From Bacteroidetes bacterium GWF2_49_14 (GTDB taxonomy: Bacteria; Bacteroidota; Bacteroidia; Bacteroidales; UBA12481): 34,886 nt of DNA. The position numbers and the translations under genes were made by a program. Below are positions 33,420-34,886 of the stretch, in pieces (within the stretch, counting starts at the first letter, position 1; each line of letters opens with the position of its first letter). The notes under the pieces are model-generated. The model searched no databases. It saw nothing but the letters and a program-made list of their open reading frames with translations, and was not told the DNA's origin. Where the stretch lies: the NCBI GenBank assembly GCA_001769295.1, contig MEOR01000063.1:1-34886 (forward strand). Direction: 5' to 3'.

Positions 33420-34886
33420 ATGACGTATGACATTGATATGATCAGTAAAATTTATCAGGCTTATCCTGAAAGAGTTAACCAAATCAGGCTCCTTTTAGGG
33501 AAGCCTTTAACTCTGATTGATAAGATTTTATACTCTCATGTTTATAGTCCCCTGCCCGATCAGCCTTTCAAACGCGGAAACGATTATGCTGAGTTTGCCC
33601 CGGACCGGGTAGCCATGCAGGATGCCACCGCCCAGATGGCCTTGCTGCAGTTTATGCAGGCGGGGAAGGCGAAAACTGCTGTACCTTCAACCGTCCATTG
33701 TGACCACCTGATTCAGGCAAAGCTTGGAGCGGCAGCAGATCTTAAGAATGCCTATGAAACAAACAGGGAGGTATTCGATTTCCTTTCCACCGTCTCCAAC
33801 AAGTATGGAATTGGTTTCTGGAAACCTGGCGCGGGTATCATACACCAGGTTATTCTTGAAAACTATGCATTTCCCGGAGGGATGATTATCGGGACAGATT
33901 CTCATACCGTGAATGCCGGCGGACTGGGAATGATTTCAATCGGTGTCGGTGGTGCCGATGCGGTTGATGTAATGGCTGGCATGGCCTGGGAGCTGAAATT
34001 CCCAAAATACATAGGGGTAAAACTCACCGGAAAACTGAGCGGCTGGACATCCGCAAAGGACGTGATTCTTAAAGTGGCAGGCATCCTTACTGTTAAAGGG
34101 GGCACGGGTTACATACTTGAATATTTTGGTGATGGAGCGCATTCCATCTCGGCAACCGGAAAGGGTACCATTTGTAACATGGGGGCTGAAATCGGTGCAA
34201 CGACCTCACTTTTTGGTTACGACAAAAAGATGGCTGCTTACCTGGTCGCAACGGGCAGGAACGATGTGGCATCGCAGGCTGATGCCATTGCCTCTCACCT
34301 CGATGGGGACCCGGAAGTATATGCAAACCCGGAGCGGTTTTTCGATCAGGTTATTGAAATCGATCTGGATACGCTGGAGCCCCATATTAATGGTCCGTTT
34401 ACGCCTGACAAAGCATGGCCGCTTTCGGAATTCGCGGCAGCCGTAAGAAACAACGGATACCCCGCCAGGCTGGAGGTTGGATTGATCGGATCCTGCACAA
34501 ACTCGTCGTACGAAGACTTGACCCGGTCTGCTTCCATAGCCCGTCAGGCAATACGTAAAAACCTCAGGGTAAAATCGGAATTCACCATCACTCCGGGATC
34601 CGAGCTTGTACGTTCAACCATTGAAAGAGATGGTCTGATTGATGATTTTGAATCCATCGGCGGAACTGTTCTTGCCAACGCCTGCGGGCCTTGCATTGGC
34701 CAGTGGGCCCGGCATAATTCTGATAAACAGGAAAAGAATTCCATCATAACCTCATTCAACCGGAACTTCGTTGGCCGCAACGACGGAAACCCCAACACCT
34801 ATGCATTTGTGGCATCCCCGGAGATTGTTACGGCACTGGCTATAGCGGGTGACCTGACTTTTAATCCAATGAAGGATACTCTGATT
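33420..34886 (+). CDS. Aconitate hydratase, 3' end cut by the window
   Basis: Converts citrate to isocitrate in the TCA cycle. 489 codons are open to the window edge; the ORF track misses it because there is no stop. It begins [19 protein letters not shown]. All three 4Fe-4S cysteines are present: [12 protein letters not shown] and [11 protein letters not shown], plus the active-site regions [11 protein letters not shown] and [14 protein letters not shown]. The layout follows the mitochondrial-type aconitase (about 750 residues), so roughly a third lies beyond the window. Divergent from pta. Confidence 0.93.
   Translation, partial: MTYDIDMISKIYQAYPERVNQIRLLLGKPLTLIDKILYSHVYSPLPDQPFKRGNDYAEFAPDRVAMQDATAQMALLQFMQAGKAKTAVPSTVHCDHLIQAKLGAAADLKNAYETNREVFDFLSTVSNKYGIGFWKPGAGIIHQVILENYAFPGGMIIGTDSHTVNAGGLGMISIGVGGADAVDVMAGMAWELKFPKYIGVKLTGKLSGWTSAKDVILKVAGILTVKGGTGYILEYFGDGAHSISATGKGTICNMGAEIGATTSLFGYDKKMAAYLVATGRNDVASQADAIASHLDGDPEVYANPERFFDQVIEIDLDTLEPHINGPFTPDKAWPLSEFAAAVRNNGYPARLEVGLIGSCTNSSYEDLTRSASIARQAIRKNLRVKSEFTITPGSELVRSTIERDGLIDDFESIGGTVLANACGPCIGQWARHNSDKQEKNSIITSFNRNFVGRNDGNPNTYAFVASPEIVTALAIAGDLTFNPMKDTLI

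Overview
The window looks like a chromosomal segment from a member of the Bacteroidota, most likely an anaerobic or facultative fermenter of the Bacteroidales/Marinilabiliales type; this placement is inference. The evidence is: two secreted proteins ending in a type IX secretion (T9SS) type A sorting domain; promoters of the Bacteroidota pattern (TTTG, about 19-20 nt, TAnnTTTG), seen best upstream of tRNA-Lys, eno and the XRE regulator; very few Shine-Dalgarno sequences; a BF3164-like beta-propeller lipoprotein; and a complete Pta/AckA plus Ptb/Buk acid-forming set. Base composition is even except for an AT-rich gap of about 0.8 kb near 27.1-27.85 kb.

Layout. 1-315: cut-off tRNA-Lys with its promoter, then a cluster of three perfect hairpins with a 23-codon micro-ORF. 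316-6.9 kb: clpC divergent from gyrA, followed by a secreted TPR protein. 6.9-8.7 kb: a YefM/YoeB-type toxin-antitoxin pair whose toxin lacks the usual C-terminal catalytic residues, then a propeller lipoprotein. 8.8-10.4 kb: a membrane polyferredoxin (NapH-like) divergent from a TlpA-like thioredoxin, with a perfect 18-bp Crp/Fnr-type palindrome between them. 10.5-15.0 kb: a T9SS cargo protein with a C8 tract, divergent from a translationally coupled pair (fused L-serine dehydratase, then an ornithine-cyclodeaminase-family dehydrogenase). 15.1-18.0 kb: a low-complexity secreted protein with an OB-like C-terminus, truC, and a TonB-like protein. 18.0-22.4 kb: eno, cob(I)alamin adenosyltransferase, a T9SS polysaccharide deacetylase and an internally duplicated protein of unknown function. 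22.4-27.05 kb: beta-lactamase-fold serine hydrolase, C69 dipeptidase, pyrD and an XRE regulator, all on the minus strand. 27.05-27.93 kb: AT-rich non-coding region, a long imperfect hairpin and tRNA-Gly(CCC). 28.0-33.2 kb: a tight five-gene operon pta-hbd-ackA-ptb-buk. 33.4 kb to the end: aconitase, divergent from pta and cut by the window edge.

How the genes fit together. The pta-hbd-ackA-ptb-buk operon would yield ATP from acetyl-CoA and butyryl-CoA (or related acyl-CoA) and sits opposite aconitase, so the acetyl-CoA branch point is physically divided between fermentation and the TCA arm. The serine dehydratase/OCD-family pair could turn serine into pyruvate and ammonium and then into a reduced amino acid. 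The polyferredoxin/TlpA intergenic region looks redox-controlled. I see no CRISPR array, prophage, intact insertion sequence or defence island. The best candidates for undescribed biology are the hairpin/micro-ORF cluster at 120-246, the operator-plus-leaderless-promoter arrangement at 9785-9837, the serine dehydratase/OCD pair, the atypical 3-hydroxyacyl-CoA dehydrogenase in the fermentation operon, and the repeat-rich gap at 27.05-27.82 kb.
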